64,000 nt of DNA from Carposina sasakii. Its lineage: Eukaryota; Arthropoda; Insecta; Lepidoptera; Carposinidae. Below the pieces are notes generated by a model, which searched no databases, was not told the DNA's origin, and was given only the letters and a program-made list of their open reading frames with translations. Shown piece after piece: positions 21,481 to 33,186 of this stretch (position 1 is the stretch's first letter; each line of letters opens with the position of its first letter). The DNA lies in the NCBI GenBank assembly GCA_014607495.2, contig CP053150.1, positions 14,838,495 through 14,902,494 on the forward strand, read 5' to 3'. The position numbers and the translations under genes are program-made.

Positions 21481-23619
21481 TTGAGTTTGAGCGAATCCAG
21501 CTCCCTTATTTAGTTAGTCTTTGTACTTTGTAACGATTATGACAGCTCCGCTAGTCTCGCTTACATGGCAAGGCCGACATTCATGCACACTGAGTCACTT
21601 CCCAAACATGGTTGAATTACTTTGGCAGACTAAATGGGAGATTTCCTTTGAAATAGTTTGCGACACATGAGGACATTAGGCATAGATTACCTTACAGTTG
21701 CATGTAAATGAAAAAGTCTTTGCCAAGGTTAAAGAATTTGAACGAAAGACAAACGTTATTATTATAATTCCAGCTTTACGGGTTTTCAGTACGGGCAAGA
21801 TTAAAAGCACTATAATTTGCATAGCATCTGCACCTAACCTGTATCTACAAACAAAAATATTCTTATTGTTTATAAGGTGTTGGTTATCGACCAATACAAC
21901 ACCGTCTCAGCTTGTATCCGAGTTAAATTATTAATTTAAATCCGAGTAGCAATGGACACGCACATAGAAACAAAGCGGCTACGAAAGCTTGGCATGCAGC
22001 GTCAGTTCGATGTACTTTTAGCCTCGACACAGCCATTATCAAGGGGAGTTGGCACGCGACTCCTCTGTCGTCTAGCCGGCACACTATAGAATGTAATGTT
22101 TGAGAAGGACACTACATACTTGTAATAGGGCGTTAGTCTGGATTTATCTAGTAGCTTCTTTAACTATATTAATCGACACTAATGCAATAAATGCCAGCGT
22201 AAACCTGCCTGTGCATTAGGATATGTCAGTATTTGACAGCACTCTGGCAGAGTAGGATAGCACCACCCCATATGAGATGGGCAACATAGAAATGTATCAA
22301 ATCCCTGATGGGCAACAGCGCCTCCCGTATTGAACAATGGGGAAACTATGGGCAAAAATCTGTGGCAGTAACCTTGTGGCGTGCTCTGGGGGAGGCCTAC
22401 GTCCAGCAATGTAGGGCAATAGGCTGGATGTGATGTGGGCATTATTAAAAGACTAAAGCTGCTTTTAACAGATTAAGGTAAAAAAATCTAGTGGGTGGGT
22501 GTGCGGAATCCGATAACTTTTTTGGCTTGGGAAAATAATGAAAACGAGTATTCAAGAGGCTTATAGTGACTGATAGATTTGGAGGCCATTTAATGCACCA
22601 CAAGCATAATTTTGATTATAATTATAACGGTAGGAGCTTCTGCTTATCCAGCTGTTATCTGAATAGATACCTAATTTCATGAAGTTCGATAAAGATATTG
22701 CCGTGAATCATTGTTGTCCTTTGTATTTGTGGTATGGTTACCAAGTTTCAATGTCAACCGAGTTGACGATAAAAACTGCATGTCTAATTTATGAATAAAT
22801 AAACTAGCAATCAATGCAGCGAATCGAAGGACGGATGACCAATTTACTGGGAAGTCAGACGTAAACTTAAAGGCTAGTTGTATAAAAACTAGGTACCTGT
22901 AGGTGTCATAGTTATATTATGTACAATACAATTAGTAGTTGACGCTAAACGATAATCTACCACCGCAATTTCTGTAGAGAAGACTTAGATTGGATGATGG
23001 TATATCTACCCATTATCTAGTAATGATCCGAAAGAAACTTGAGCATTTATAATTTTCTAGCAGCCGCACAAGACTTCGTCCGTCAAATGTATAACCAATC
23101 AGCAAATTAAGCTGAAGACCATCATCAAACTAAACAGTGCATATAAATTAGATCATGAGTACAAAAACCGATACTAAAAGTAATGACTGTACCATTTAAA
23201 TAATGAATTGTTTACGTTCGTGCCAGGAGTTTTAACGTAGGTATTTATTGTTGTTACACTGTTTTAAAACAGACTGCATAAACAGATAGATAGAGCTTCG
23301 ATGAACTAAATATAAGGCCTAGGACACAGAATCGTTAGTAGGTACATAGGATTTAAAACGAAGGTGTTTAAACGTCGGAAACTATTTCACTCTACACATT
23401 AGGGTATGATATTTCCCAGGAGACTAGAGATAAAGGTTGTTTTTTTTTTATTAAATATTAGATCAGATTGATCAGATTCAGTGAATTTATCTTTGATATT
23501 TTTTTTATTGCTAAATACCTGTACTTTGGCACCAAGGGTCCTAACTCCTACCTAACATGTAAAAGCAAAGGTGTTGTCGAAACTGGAACTTACTGGAAAC
23601 GTTAGCTTTTTATGTAATA
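21481..23619. other. non-coding; RTE tail at about 22385-22430
   Basis: 22385-22430 reads GTGCTCTGGGGGAGGCCTAC then GTCCAGCAATG, the plus-strand 3' end of an RTE-type LINE. Otherwise nothing recognised. Confidence 0.4.
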
Positions 23620-24098
23620 CTAGTGGACGCCCGCGACTCCGTCCGCGTGGACTGCAGAAAAAACAAAATGTCCAAATTATACAGGACTATTTCACCCCCA
23701 AACTGGTAAAAATTTCAAAATGCTAGAACAAACGATTTTTTGTTTCTTATGACGTGATATTTGACGAACTTGCATACTAACTTTCAACCCTTATTTCACC
23801 CCTTAGCTGGTCGAAATTTCAAAAATGCTAGAACAAATGTTTAATGATTTCTTATCAAGTGCTTAAATATAAAGTTTCATGGTTTTATCTTTTAAAATTA
23901 AGAAATCCCATACAAACTTTCAACCTCTATTTCAACCCCTTCATCCCTTTTTTTCGAAATAAAAAGTAGCCTATGTTCTGTCTCAGGGTCTAAAGATTGT
24001 CTGTACCAAATTTCATCAAAATCGGTTGCGAGGTTTAAGCGGGAAAGCGTAACAGACAGACAGACAGAGTTACTTTCGCATTTATAATATTAGTTGGG
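23620..24098 (-). mobile_element. non-autonomous Helitron, about 480 bases
   Basis: Minus strand: begins near 24098 with AACTAATATTATAAATGCGA, then GTAACTCTGTCTGTCTGTCT, AAATTTGGTACAGACAATC and TAGGCTACTTTTTATTTCG, and ends GACGGAGTCGCGGGCGTCCACTAG at 23620. Two internal blocks related to CATACAAACTTTCAACC.CTATTTCA repeat with drift. The 3' terminus matches the element at 8312-8606. Confidence 0.75.
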
Positions 24099-24478
24099 AT
24101 TAAAAGACAGTAAAATGTCTTCGTTACGCGTTATTACTTTCCAAAGAGCGGAATCTATGCACTGTTACAAAACAGTTCGAGCTATTCTAATTCCACGCCG
24201 TAGTTATCGTAAACAGGGGCTCCGCCAGAAACCTCTCTGGCGGAGCGCCAGAACCAGTCGTCTCCATAATTTCAGAGCTATTGTGTAATATACGTGCATT
24301 TATTTATTTAGGGCCGATTTTTCTTTATCTGAAGGATAGACGCTATCTTTTTCTAAAAATTTTAGCTTACAGTAAAGCATATTTTATCTAGGCAGATCGA
24401 AACCCTTGGGTTTGGATATTGAAACGGTTACCAGGGCATAGACACCAATCGCTTCTCGACGTTCATCTATTTTCCCAG

Positions 24479-24673
24479 CAAGTGGCAGTATCGAAGTGGA
24501 AAAAGTTCTGGGTTCCCCCCTTGCAAAACATGGGCCTACCTGTCAGCAAAATAAAAGTGCATAGACCCGCCATAGTCATAAAGAAAAAACTGAAGCCCTG
24601 GCCACGACGTCCAACTGGGAAGAATAGTAAACCTAGGCTGTTTTATAAGATGGGCCATAATTCACTAAAATAA
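24479..24673 (+). CDS. candidate last exon, basic protein, unknown
   Basis: A strong acceptor (GTTCATCTATTTTCCCAG) is followed in phase 0 by 64 residues and TAA. The peptide is basic and aromatic (SKWKKFWVPPLQNMGLPV, KKKLKPWPRRPTGKN, PRLFYKMGHN). AATAAA overlaps the stop codon. No upstream exon or recognised domain was found, and the frame has no ATG before the splice site. It could be the end of a plus-strand gene starting farther left, or chance. Confidence 0.3.
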   Translation, partial: QVAVSKWKKFWVPPLQNMGLPVSKIKVHRPAIVIKKKLKPWPRRPTGKNSKPRLFYKMGHNSLK

Positions 24674-26110
24674 ACATATTATGGACGTGCTTGTTTTGCC
24701 ATGAACTGACATATCATAGCCACATTTTATGGTCGACGAGCTATAACATCAGAGGATATGCCAGCCTTACTACAAGTGAGTCTGTAAAAATACACACATT
24801 TGTGTCTACGGACAGCAAAGCTCGTGTGTGTTTGTTTCACAGTTTGCTGTAGTCTGTTTTATAGCAATTAATGCATGTATTTGTAATGTGGAAATTTAAC
24901 CTATTTAACGAGCTAAAATCACTTATATTCATCCATTTTAGGGATATTCAATCTCATTTTGTTCCACGTTCGGAACGCACAAGGCCATCATGATTAATTG
25001 CGTCCCAGCTCAGCACAAATCCAGAATATTGAGCGTTCATGCCATCTCTACTCAATCTGTTAAAGCTGCTGAAGGAAGAGCGAGACAGTTTTCGCTCAAC
25101 ATCTGACACCAAAGTATACCAGCAGCTGCGAACCCCGAAGCTTGGAAACTAGGTCGCCTACATAGGACCTGGAGAGACCTACAGCAGTAGGTAGCTAGGT
25201 ATCTATGTAGGGAAGGTCAGGCATCGATCGAGCTGAATGACGCAGTGGCTTATGTAACGCAAGCAGCCCTGAATTCTCGCTATTCATTCGACATATAGCA
25301 AGTAAGGTAGATATGTAGAGAACATAAATATTGATGTCCAATAGCTATTGGCGGCGTAGATGACGGATTGGATATTGATTGGTTAGGTGAAAACAATGCA
25401 ATACAAATATGTGTGCTTACCATCATGCTAGTTTTTAGTAAGCAAGCAAATTATATTGTATGTAGCTCCATTCAAACGCAACTCCTGGTTACCTTTCAGA
25501 ACAGGCAAATCTACGTAAGTACGTCGAAAGAAAACGAGCAATGGATTAGGATGGAGTACCTACCTACGGTCGTATATTCAAAATACATAGCGTTTGCCAG
25601 TAGACGTTAGCCGATAGGAATTTTGGGAAAGCAGAACTTGGTTTAGTAGGAAGCCAAAGTTTGGGAAAGTACTTATGTTATTGGGTAAACCTATGTTCAG
25701 TATCTAGTGGACTTCATATGGGTAAAATGAGGTACGAGTATTGTGTGATTGATATCTGTACGGAAACGAATCTTTTATGGGACCATTAGATTAACCTACT
25801 TACTTAGACGAGCAAAAGGATGGAGTATATACTTGTAAGTACGTAAATAGGTACACCAAATCGTAAAGTTAGGACTTTAAAAAGACCTTGCATTGCGCCT
25901 TTGGCTTAACCCTACCTATCTAAACAAGTAAAATTAACACTCAGCATTGAGATATCTGTAAAGAAACAGTCAAATACTCAGCAGGTAAGTAGTTAGGTAA
26001 GCGCCAAGTCACATTTTTAACCTAGTTAAGAGTTCTTAATGCCTAGATTGCAAACGGCACGTTCCAGCCCTCATTCCAGCTCCAGGTTATGCAACATGAC
26101 CTAGATTCGA
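24674..26110. other. no gene recognised
   Basis: Non-coding. A weak repeat fragment with CAGCTGCGAACCCCGAAGCT near 25120 may be an old LINE piece. Confidence 0.25.
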
Positions 26111-26136
26111 GGGGAGGGTGGGGGAAAGGGGGGGGG
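26111..26136 (+). other. G-quadruplex-forming tract
   Basis: Plus-strand G runs of 4, 3, 5 and 9 with loops of 1, 1 and 3 bases, in otherwise AT-rich DNA. The pattern meets the usual G3+N1-7 rule. Confidence 0.7.
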
Positions 26137-26799
26137 AGTCCATGAATCGTGATTAAATTGCAATTTCACGGTTCCGCTGGACGTTACTCGATATTTCGAT
26201 TTAAGGCGGTGTGATCAGACAAAAGAGGCATTTTAGAATCGATTTTTTAAATACTTGTCCGATTACCACAGCTCTAATTTTTTTATATGTTATTATTTAA
26301 ATCTTTATCAAGTTTGTGGCCAACGTGGAAACTCAATTACTTAAAAAATTCTCGATAGAATTTCGATTTGAAAATTACCTTTTTTACGTTTTTATAAGCG
26401 AAATATCTTGAAAACTATTGTGAATATCAACACGAAACTTGCATAGTTGTATAGCGCTTTATCAGATCTAGTTTATGGCCAAAGTACATTTTTTGTAAAT
26501 TTTGTAGATAATTAACAATTAATAAAAAACACATCTACAACTACGCTGTGTTCTAATCCTTGCACTGGCCAGTCTCGCTCGGAACATTCAGTACCGCCGT
26601 GACCACTGTCAACGCCGGTTCTGTGCTTGTTTTTTCGCGCGCAAATACATAAAATAAAATACTATATTCATTTAGTAACTAGACTTGGGAAATCGTAGTG
26701 TAACAAAAGTTAAAAAAAGAGAGACCTTACGTAAAAAAGACTTACGTAGAAAACATTAAGTACCTACCTACATAGATACTTTATAGAATGTTTTAGATT

Positions 26800-27008
26800 G
26801 TACCAAGCCCACGGCTTTGCCCGCGTGAGAGTGCATTACTCCCGTGCAAAGCCGAGGCGGGTCCCTAGTTACATTATTATAAACCTTCCTTGTGAATCAC
26901 TCTATCTATTAAAAAAACCGCATAAAAAAAATCCGTTCCCTAGTTTAAAAGATCTAAGCATACATAGGGACAGACATCAGAAAGCGACTTTGTTTTATAA
27001 TATGTAGT
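26800..27008 (-). mobile_element. Helitron-like repeat with rearranged 3' end
   Basis: The interior (AAACCTTCCTTGTGAATCAC, TCTATCTATTAAAAAAACCG, CATAGGGACAGACATCAGAA, GACTTTGTTTTATAATATGT) is a well-known lepidopteran repeat. The block CCCGTGCAAAGCCGAGGCGG then GTCCCTAGT at 26841-26869 is the opposite way round from what I recall for this family, with CGGCTTTGC (26811) and GCAAAGCCG (26845) as inverted copies. A 5' half of the same family is at 53900-54035. Confidence 0.5.
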
Positions 27009-27262
27009 GATTTCGTATTTAAAAATGATATTCATAAGTAGGTAATTATGTTACGTGTCTATTTTACCATTTCTATGACCTAGTATAATTTTATACATAT
27101 ATCTACTTAGTTTTTTTAGATCCACAAAATCCCGGGAAAAAAATCCGGGATTTTTCCGAACATTTTGTGCAAAAGTTTACGTGGGTTAGTATAGTCCTCT
27201 TTATGACATTAAACTGCAAATAACTTAGTATCAATAGCAAATATAATAAGTAGCAGTATATA

Positions 27263-27522
27263 CAGGGTGTAACAAAAAGGGTATGGTAAGCGAAATACTA
27301 TAAAAACAACCCACTGTAGATATCCCGAAATTTTTAGACTAGTAATCGCATGTTTATTTTTCAAGATTGTATGTTCATAATATTCCTGAGTGGGTTAGGT
27401 GTTCTCCATACTATCTGGACAAATAAATATGTGATTTTTAGTCTAAAATTTTGGTGATAGGTTCTTTATAGTGGATTATATTTATAGCTTTTCGGTTAAT
27501 ATACTCCTTTTGTTACACCCTG
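27263..27522. mobile_element. palindromic TA-flanked MITE, copy 1
   Basis: TA on each side. Ends CAGGGTGTAACAAAAAGGGTATG and, inverted, ACTCCTTTTGTTACACCCTG. The whole 260-base element is close to self-complementary, with the centre near TTTATTTTTCAAGATTGTATG. Same family as 35145-35403 and 54590-54849. A TA target and short TIRs suggest the Tc1/mariner group; non-autonomous. Confidence 0.8.
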
Positions 27523-27623
27523 TATATACACCACTTTGGGGGATAATGGGCGTGACTATTATGTATATATGTATATGATTTCAAATTGTTTCGAACATAA
27601 ATCCCTAAGTTGCCCGCGAATCC

Positions 27624-27929
27624 CTAGCTGTCCCGCGACTTCGTCCGCGTGGAATAGTGACTTTCGGCAGCATTTTAAATTTTTTTAGGCTAATTATTTT
27701 GCAAGTAAAACACATGTACATTAAAATAAGTGATTAAGCTTATTTAAGTACATTTTTTATATGCGACGTTTTTAGTACGATTTTTAAAAGAGCTGTTTGT
27801 TGCATATTGTCCTGTTTGATAATCATTATGAAGTTGTACTCGCATATTTGTAGTGAGACAAAACTTTTAAAAATGACGTAATTTCCATACAAACTTTCAT
27901 CCCCTATTTCAACCCCTTACATCCCTTTT
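27624..27929 (-). mobile_element. Helitron 3' part, interrupted
   Basis: Minus strand ends CACGCGGACGAAGTCGCGGG then ACAGCTAG at 27624. The body runs to AAGGGATGTAAGGGGTTGAA at about 27910-27929, where it stops at another repeat. The rest of the original 5' half is not directly continuous. Confidence 0.6.
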
Positions 27930-28115
27930 TGACGTGAAACGTCTTTAAAATCGCGCCGACACATACGGGTACCAGGTTTAAAAACTGGACCGTAACGAAA
28001 AGGTCTATATCATCGTACCTTAATAATTAAAAAACTATTGGTCTTAGAAACAAAAATGTGGTGTCAATATTTCACTTATATAGTCAGCTCGCTGTTATGA
28101 CATTGAGTTCGTGTC

Positions 28116-28142
28116 GGGGTCAAGCGGGGGGGCGGGGGAGGG
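28116..28142 (+). other. G-quadruplex-forming tract
   Basis: G runs of 4, 7, 5 and 3 with loops of 6, 1 and 1 bases on the plus strand. Confidence 0.65.
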
Positions 28143-28302
28143 ATACTGCGATAACTGTGCGAAACCGGCGCTCGCGCTTGTTTCTATTCAGTGTAACTCG
28201 TGACTCCGACTTTATAGCGTGGTGATTCTTTCGTGTGTTTGTCAAGTTTATTTGAACCGATTGATTTATACAAAAATAAGTGTAATTTGGACAGTATTTA
28301 TA

Positions 28303-28507
28303 TCTATACTAATATTATAAAGCTGAAGAGTTTGTTTGTTTGTTTGTTTGAACGCGCTAATCTCAGGAACTACTGGTCTGATTTGAAAAATTCTTTCAGT
28401 GTTAGATAGCCCATTTACCAAGGAAGGCTACAGTCTATACAACAACCTGCCCGGCTTCGCACGGGTACAACGTCCCCTCACGCGGACGAAGTCGTGGGCG
28501 GCTGCTA
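28303..28507 (+). mobile_element. Lep1-like non-autonomous Helitron
   Basis: Begins TCTATACTAATATTATAAAG then CTGAAGAGTTTG, (TTTG)n, CGCTAATCTCAGGAACTACT and TTCAGTGTTAGATAGCCCAT, the 5' sequence of the published Lep1 family. CCCGGCTTCGCACGGG near 28451 forms the Helitron 3' hairpin. The end is GGGCGGCTGCTA, with CTAT where CTAG is usual. Confidence 0.8.
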
Positions 28508-28759
28508 TTTAAAATAACCAGAAAGTGACAATAAATATATAAACATTTGCTATGTATTTTATGTTTCTATTACGTACCTGTTCTTTTTTTATTAAAATAC
28601 TTAAAACAGCGTCCATCTTGTTTTCATTTCAATCTTTTACTTTAAAAGCGATTCGCTAACATAGACGTTTCACGTTAAAACCAACGGCCGTGTGCCCCGA
28701 CACAGCCCCACCCGCTTTTTTGCATATGGCGCGCAGTGCTTGGCAAGTTTCTTACTTAA

Positions 28760-29137
28760 TTCTCTGTATTGTTCTGTTCTATATTTTTATTTTCTGAGCC
28801 CTAAGCTTTTTTCCGATGTCATCACACAAAATTTTTCACCCCCTATTTTTAGCCCCTTTAGTATTCTTTTACAAACTTTGAATGTCTTATTTATTTATAT
28901 CTAATGAAAAGCCTAAAAAATAAGTTTTAAGCTTCTAGCTTAAAAAATGACGTAATTTCCATACAAACTTTCATCCACTATTTCAACCCCTTACATCTCT
29001 TTTTTGCATTAAAAAGTAGCCTACGTCCTTTCATAGGCTCTAGACTATCTCTGTACCAAATTTCATTTAAATCGGTTCAGTAGCTTAGGCGTGATTGCGT
29101 AACACACAGACAGACAGAGTTACTTTCGCATTTACAA
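28760..29137 (-). mobile_element. Helitron 5' part
   Basis: Minus strand: TGCGAAAGTAACTCTGTCTG, AAATTTGGTACAGAGATAGT, TAGGCTACTTTTTAATGC, then GAAAGTTTGTATGGAAATTA. The last block also occurs in 27624-27929. It is a separate or rearranged copy; its 3' end near 28760 is not clear. Confidence 0.55.
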
Positions 29138-29329
29138 TCCGAAGGAAGAATTTGAAGATCATACTTAAATACCACTTTGGGGTAGAAGAGTTATAAATAT
29201 AATGTGTATTATCCAGCAACTGCAAGCTATAACCGATCATAGTTATTTGTTTAGGAGATATTTTTAATTGCACATCAAATAAATAATCGCCCATCAATTT
29301 AATCTCATCTTTTATATACTTTATTACAT

Positions 29330-29540
29330 ACATACATACATATAATCACGCTTTTATCCCTTACGGGGTAGGCAGAGTACCAAGGGCCGATAGAAGCACA
29401 TGGTGCCACTTCTGACCAATTTTGAGGGTATAGTTGAGATATACAAGTTCGGTTAGTAGTGACAGATGGTCAGCCCATCGCCTACAAAACATCAAGACCC
29501 TCTTGTTCCTCTACTGACTTGTACAGTATGCCCTTTATAT
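29330..29540 (+). repeat. common lepidopteran dispersed repeat
   Basis: TACATACATACATATAATCA then CGC...TATCCCTTACGGGGTAGGC, AGAGTACCAAGGGCC, and GATGGTCAGCCCATCGCCTA. A diverged piece lies near 42600-42740. I recognise it as a frequent repeat of moth and butterfly genomes but cannot give the element name. Confidence 0.5.
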
Positions 29541-30216
29541 ACTTTATTACAGCAATTAAATTATTTTAGTACAAATAAAGTTAATGTTTTACAAAATAAC
29601 TACAGCAGGTAATTCGAAAATACATAATATCAGCCCAACATAAACTGTTTTCCTCGAATGCAAGACAAATTAATATCTTTTGGTACAAAAATACTACAAT
29701 CTCATCATAAATACTGACTGCACATCAAATTAACCTTAGCGCACAACTAGTATAAGACGAATGACGTTTTGTCGGTGTAACAGTTCCCTTTTCATACAAT
29801 GATAAAAATAATAAGTTAGGTTAGGTTAGAGTATAACAAACAACGCACGAGCCGAGCGAGCGTAACGAGCGTGCCGCGGCAGCTGCCGGCGAAGTTTCAG
29901 AATCGAATTGATGAAACGATATTTTAGTGTTGATCTCACTCATTATGTTATGTTTTGTTTATTTAATTCGGCCTTAGAAAATGGCTTAAAAACAAAAATT
30001 TTACCAATAGACGATTTAAAAAAACCAGTTACGCTCAAAAAGTTCAAAAACCTGATCAACCCTAATAGAGAGTCATAAGTGATCCAAAAAACAGCTATGT
30101 ATCACACAATAACCAATAAGCCCATTTAACTAGTCGATATCGCCCGATACAATTGGCGCGGAAAACAAACATTAGGTACGGATAATCAAAATAAAAATGC
30201 ATTTCCTGCGAGTTAT
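29541..30216. other. non-coding
   Basis: No gene. Short TTAGG-type run (AAGTTAGGTTAGGTTAGAG) at 29813-29831, followed by a GC-rich, CG-rich block at 29845-29895. Confidence 0.3.
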
Positions 30217-30278
30217 AATATTGTCGTGTAACTCAACCCTATAGTAAGTACTATAGGGTTGAGTTACACGACAATATT
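30217..30278. repeat. near-perfect 62-base palindrome
   Basis: Two perfect 30-base arms, 30217-30246 and 30249-30278, separated by AG. The outer end is AATATTGTCGTGTAACTC and the inner end CAACCCTATAGTA. The DNA or RNA would form a full hairpin with a loop of only two bases. Confidence 0.9.
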
Positions 30279-31560
30279 CATTCCAGTATTTGCCTGGCTG
30301 TCACCTACACCCTGTAAATTTTTTAATTATATTTACAATTTACGCAGTAAGCAACCCAGTTACAAAATTGATTATACAGGAAAGAAATTAAAATCCCGGC
30401 AATTAATCCCGAAATCAACCAGAATACGGATGGCGACAGAATAAGGACGTCCGCGGCAGATTGCGCTGGTTGCGGGAGGCGCCCCGCAGTTACGTCTACC
30501 TCAACCCCCTCAAATACCTAAAATTCGTCTATTGGAGCGCCTTAAATGTCGCGTTTAATAAACTATGTAGCTAGTTGCCCCCGACTTTGCATAAGGTCGA
30601 TCCATGTAGAAGAAAATGTATGACATATGTTTGATAAACTCTTGAATCCATGAAAACAGCGTTAAAAATGTTGCAAAAATTAAAACTTTGATCTCCAGTT
30701 TGTTTTCACAATTGTAGAGTAGAGATTAAGCTTAGGTAGACATTATTAGGTCAGGTATATCCTTAGTGTTCGCGTGCTTAGGACTTAGATATCGTGTCTT
30801 ATCTAGTTAAGAAGTGTAGAAATAACAAATGTTAACTTACATAATGTAATTGTAGGCAATGACCAGGTACCAGAGTCCAAATACGATTATACCGGTGGAT
30901 TCGACCATTCTGGTTCAGTGGGACCTAAAAAATATACATTTTGTAAGTACATAGGTAGATACATATACACACGGCTGTGTTTCGAAGAATGGGGTAGACA
31001 AAACTGCAGGATCCTTAGTCGACTCACGACATGCACGGAAGGATATGCAGCTGATGTGTTCTAATAAATTCTCGCAACAGCGCAGGACATAAGTAAGTGC
31101 TTGTAGGTAAACATTTGATTTGGGCAAACAGTTGATCGACCACAATCATACCCAATTTGAAGCATACACTCACTCGACTAAACAGTATACAGGTTGTCGT
31201 TGTCTTTACTTTTATTTATTTATTTTATTTACATAAATCCACAGCACTTAGAAAGGCTATCATCATGGCATACTGCCATTTATGCTTTACGCCTGTGTGC
31301 TTAGACAATTTCACTTCGCTTGGCACCGACATTCGTTGTCGCACCAAGAGCGGTTGGTTTCATCACGTGACTTGACGAAAGCGCAAAAATGAATGCTTTA
31401 TGGAGCAAACATGTCGGTTACGAAACTCTATCGATTAGCTTGTAGAATAATGTTAATTTGTCTAAGGTCCCTGATCTCTCCGGGCATGTCGTTTTTAGAG
31501 TAAAGGAATGGAGGTGTTTCTTCACTAGGTATAACTAACTAATATTTTCAGTGGCTATAT
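30279..31560. other. non-coding; repeat fragment at 31010-31085
   Basis: 31010-31085 holds the GATCCTTAGTCGACTCACGA / CATGCACGGAAGGATATGCA repeat seen near 4800 and 51840. No gene is supported. Confidence 0.35.
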
Positions 31561-31960
31561 TCAAATTCATTTATTCGACATGAAAGCATTAAAAACTTGT
31601 TTGTCGATGGTCTTTTTATATGTTACTTTCTATGTTCGCACCAAAAAAGGAGGTGAATTTAAACAACCCAAAAATCAATCGCAAAGCTTTTGCTTTGGCA
31701 ACGGTCACCACCCCAAGGTGCGATTTGTTACGGTCTGTCAGGCATAAGTTGGCGATACGTATACACAAAGTACTATGCCGTACGAGGCCCGTGGCAAATT
31801 CATCGGATGCCCCCGTTAATAATGTTGAGAGTTGGGATTCTCATTTCACCAGAGACCCTTTCCGGCTGGTGGACCGTGACATTTTGCCAACTTGCCACCC
31901 CGTAGTTACGCCCCTGAGTTTACCCAATGACCTTACATTGCGCAACCTCCACGTCATGTA
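31561..31960 (-). mobile_element. non-LTR retroelement 3' end, copy 2
   Basis: Shares about 190 bases with 12435-12680 and continues to about 31960 through TGAGAGTTGGGATTCTCATT and CCTTTCCGGCTGGTGGACCG. ATTCAAATTCATTTATTCGA at its start is the reverse complement of a LINE-like tail. A plus-strand open frame over it is the shadow of the repeat, not a gene. Confidence 0.5.
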
Positions 31961-33186
31961 AAGAGTAGGGAACATGCTTCTTTACACAAATTGCTGACAA
32001 AATGCATCTTAAGAATAATATTAACATCATTCATTACCTGCCTGTTATTTTGGCCAAGAATCTAGTACGGTGAAATTGGGAGTCATTTTTTGGGATTTTC
32101 TTTCATACACAATTAGGCAGCGATATTTTTTTGGTTCATATTTGGTTAGTTTTGTAATTTAGTAATGTTTTTATTTAGGCATTTTGGCACTGACGGCTGA
32201 CAGTGTCAAGAAGACAAACATAATTTTTTTTACATTTAGGACTCAAATAAACTGGATATTATGCCACAAAAACTAGGGAGTTACGTAAGCTTCATAAAAA
32301 AAATGTATGTACTGCCTTAAATCTCCACTTGTTTTTTACTTCAATAGGAATACACCCAAGATATTAAATAACTAGAGCATCGACGACTACCTTACGCCTT
32401 TTTATCGAAATACCTACTGGGGGTCACCAGTAACATCGTTTACTGGAACCCAATTGCAGCGCCATCTATCAGCCAGTCCAGTTTTGAGTTTGAACCTACC
32501 AAAAAATTTTATCACATTCGGTTCAGCCATCTTCAAGTTTTAGCTCATATAGGTGTACCTAAACAGAAAGACTGACACAGTTAAATCACCCAAAATGTGA
32601 TGAAGATGGCTTCTTCAATAGACGTCAGATGTTTGCTCCAAAGAATAACCTGTTGTGTTGTGAGGTAGACTAGACTTACTTACTTGAATAGTGGATATAA
32701 AACTTCTTTTGTGTGTAAAATAAATAAAAATCGTCTATTTTCCTGAAAAATTTCCACTTGGGAGGTGATTTTGTTTAAAATAATTATGTAAAAAATAATA
32801 TATCCAATGTTTTTTGACACGATATCTAGAAGGTTGCGGAGGCTTATTAGGTAGGCTGATATGTAAGTAGGTACATAATCGTCCTAGGTACCTACTAACA
32901 TACGATACCTAATTAGACTGCAATGTAGGTATAGTACGTATCTCAGATCAAGGTACCTAAGTATGATGTAGATACCTATATGTAGGTAGGTATAGTATGG
33001 CATGATCTTAGAATAGAAGGCACAAGTTCTTTGGGCAGGATAACGCACCTATAACATTGACATGATGAAAAAAATTCTGAGATAATGGAAAAGCCTTCTT
33101 CAATCAACAATAATAATATCCTAACGGATTATATTAATGGAGAAGTGTTTTTATCAATTTATTTTAGTCAAGATATTATATATTAA
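31961..33186. other. no feature recognised
   Basis: AT-rich DNA with many (A/G)GTAGGTA motifs between 32850 and 33000 but no ordered tandem array and no gene. Confidence 0.25.

Larger units (their letters stand above)
27930..28675. mobile_element. insertion bounded by ACGTGAAACGTCT inverted repeats, carries a Helitron
   Basis: GACGTGAAACGTCT at 27930 and, inverted, AGACGTTTCACGT at 28663-28675 bound about 745 bases. A G-rich tract lies at 28116-28142 and a Lep1-like Helitron at 28303-28507. No coding content. The boundary repeats are short (13 bases), so the unit is tentative. Confidence 0.35.

Noticed and set aside
22179..22442. 87-codon minus-strand frame
   Set aside because: It is antisense to an RTE-type tail (GGGGGAGGCCTACGTCCAGC).
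31620..31961. 113-codon plus-strand open frame
   Set aside because: It lies within a retroelement tail also found at 12435-12680, where the frame is not kept.
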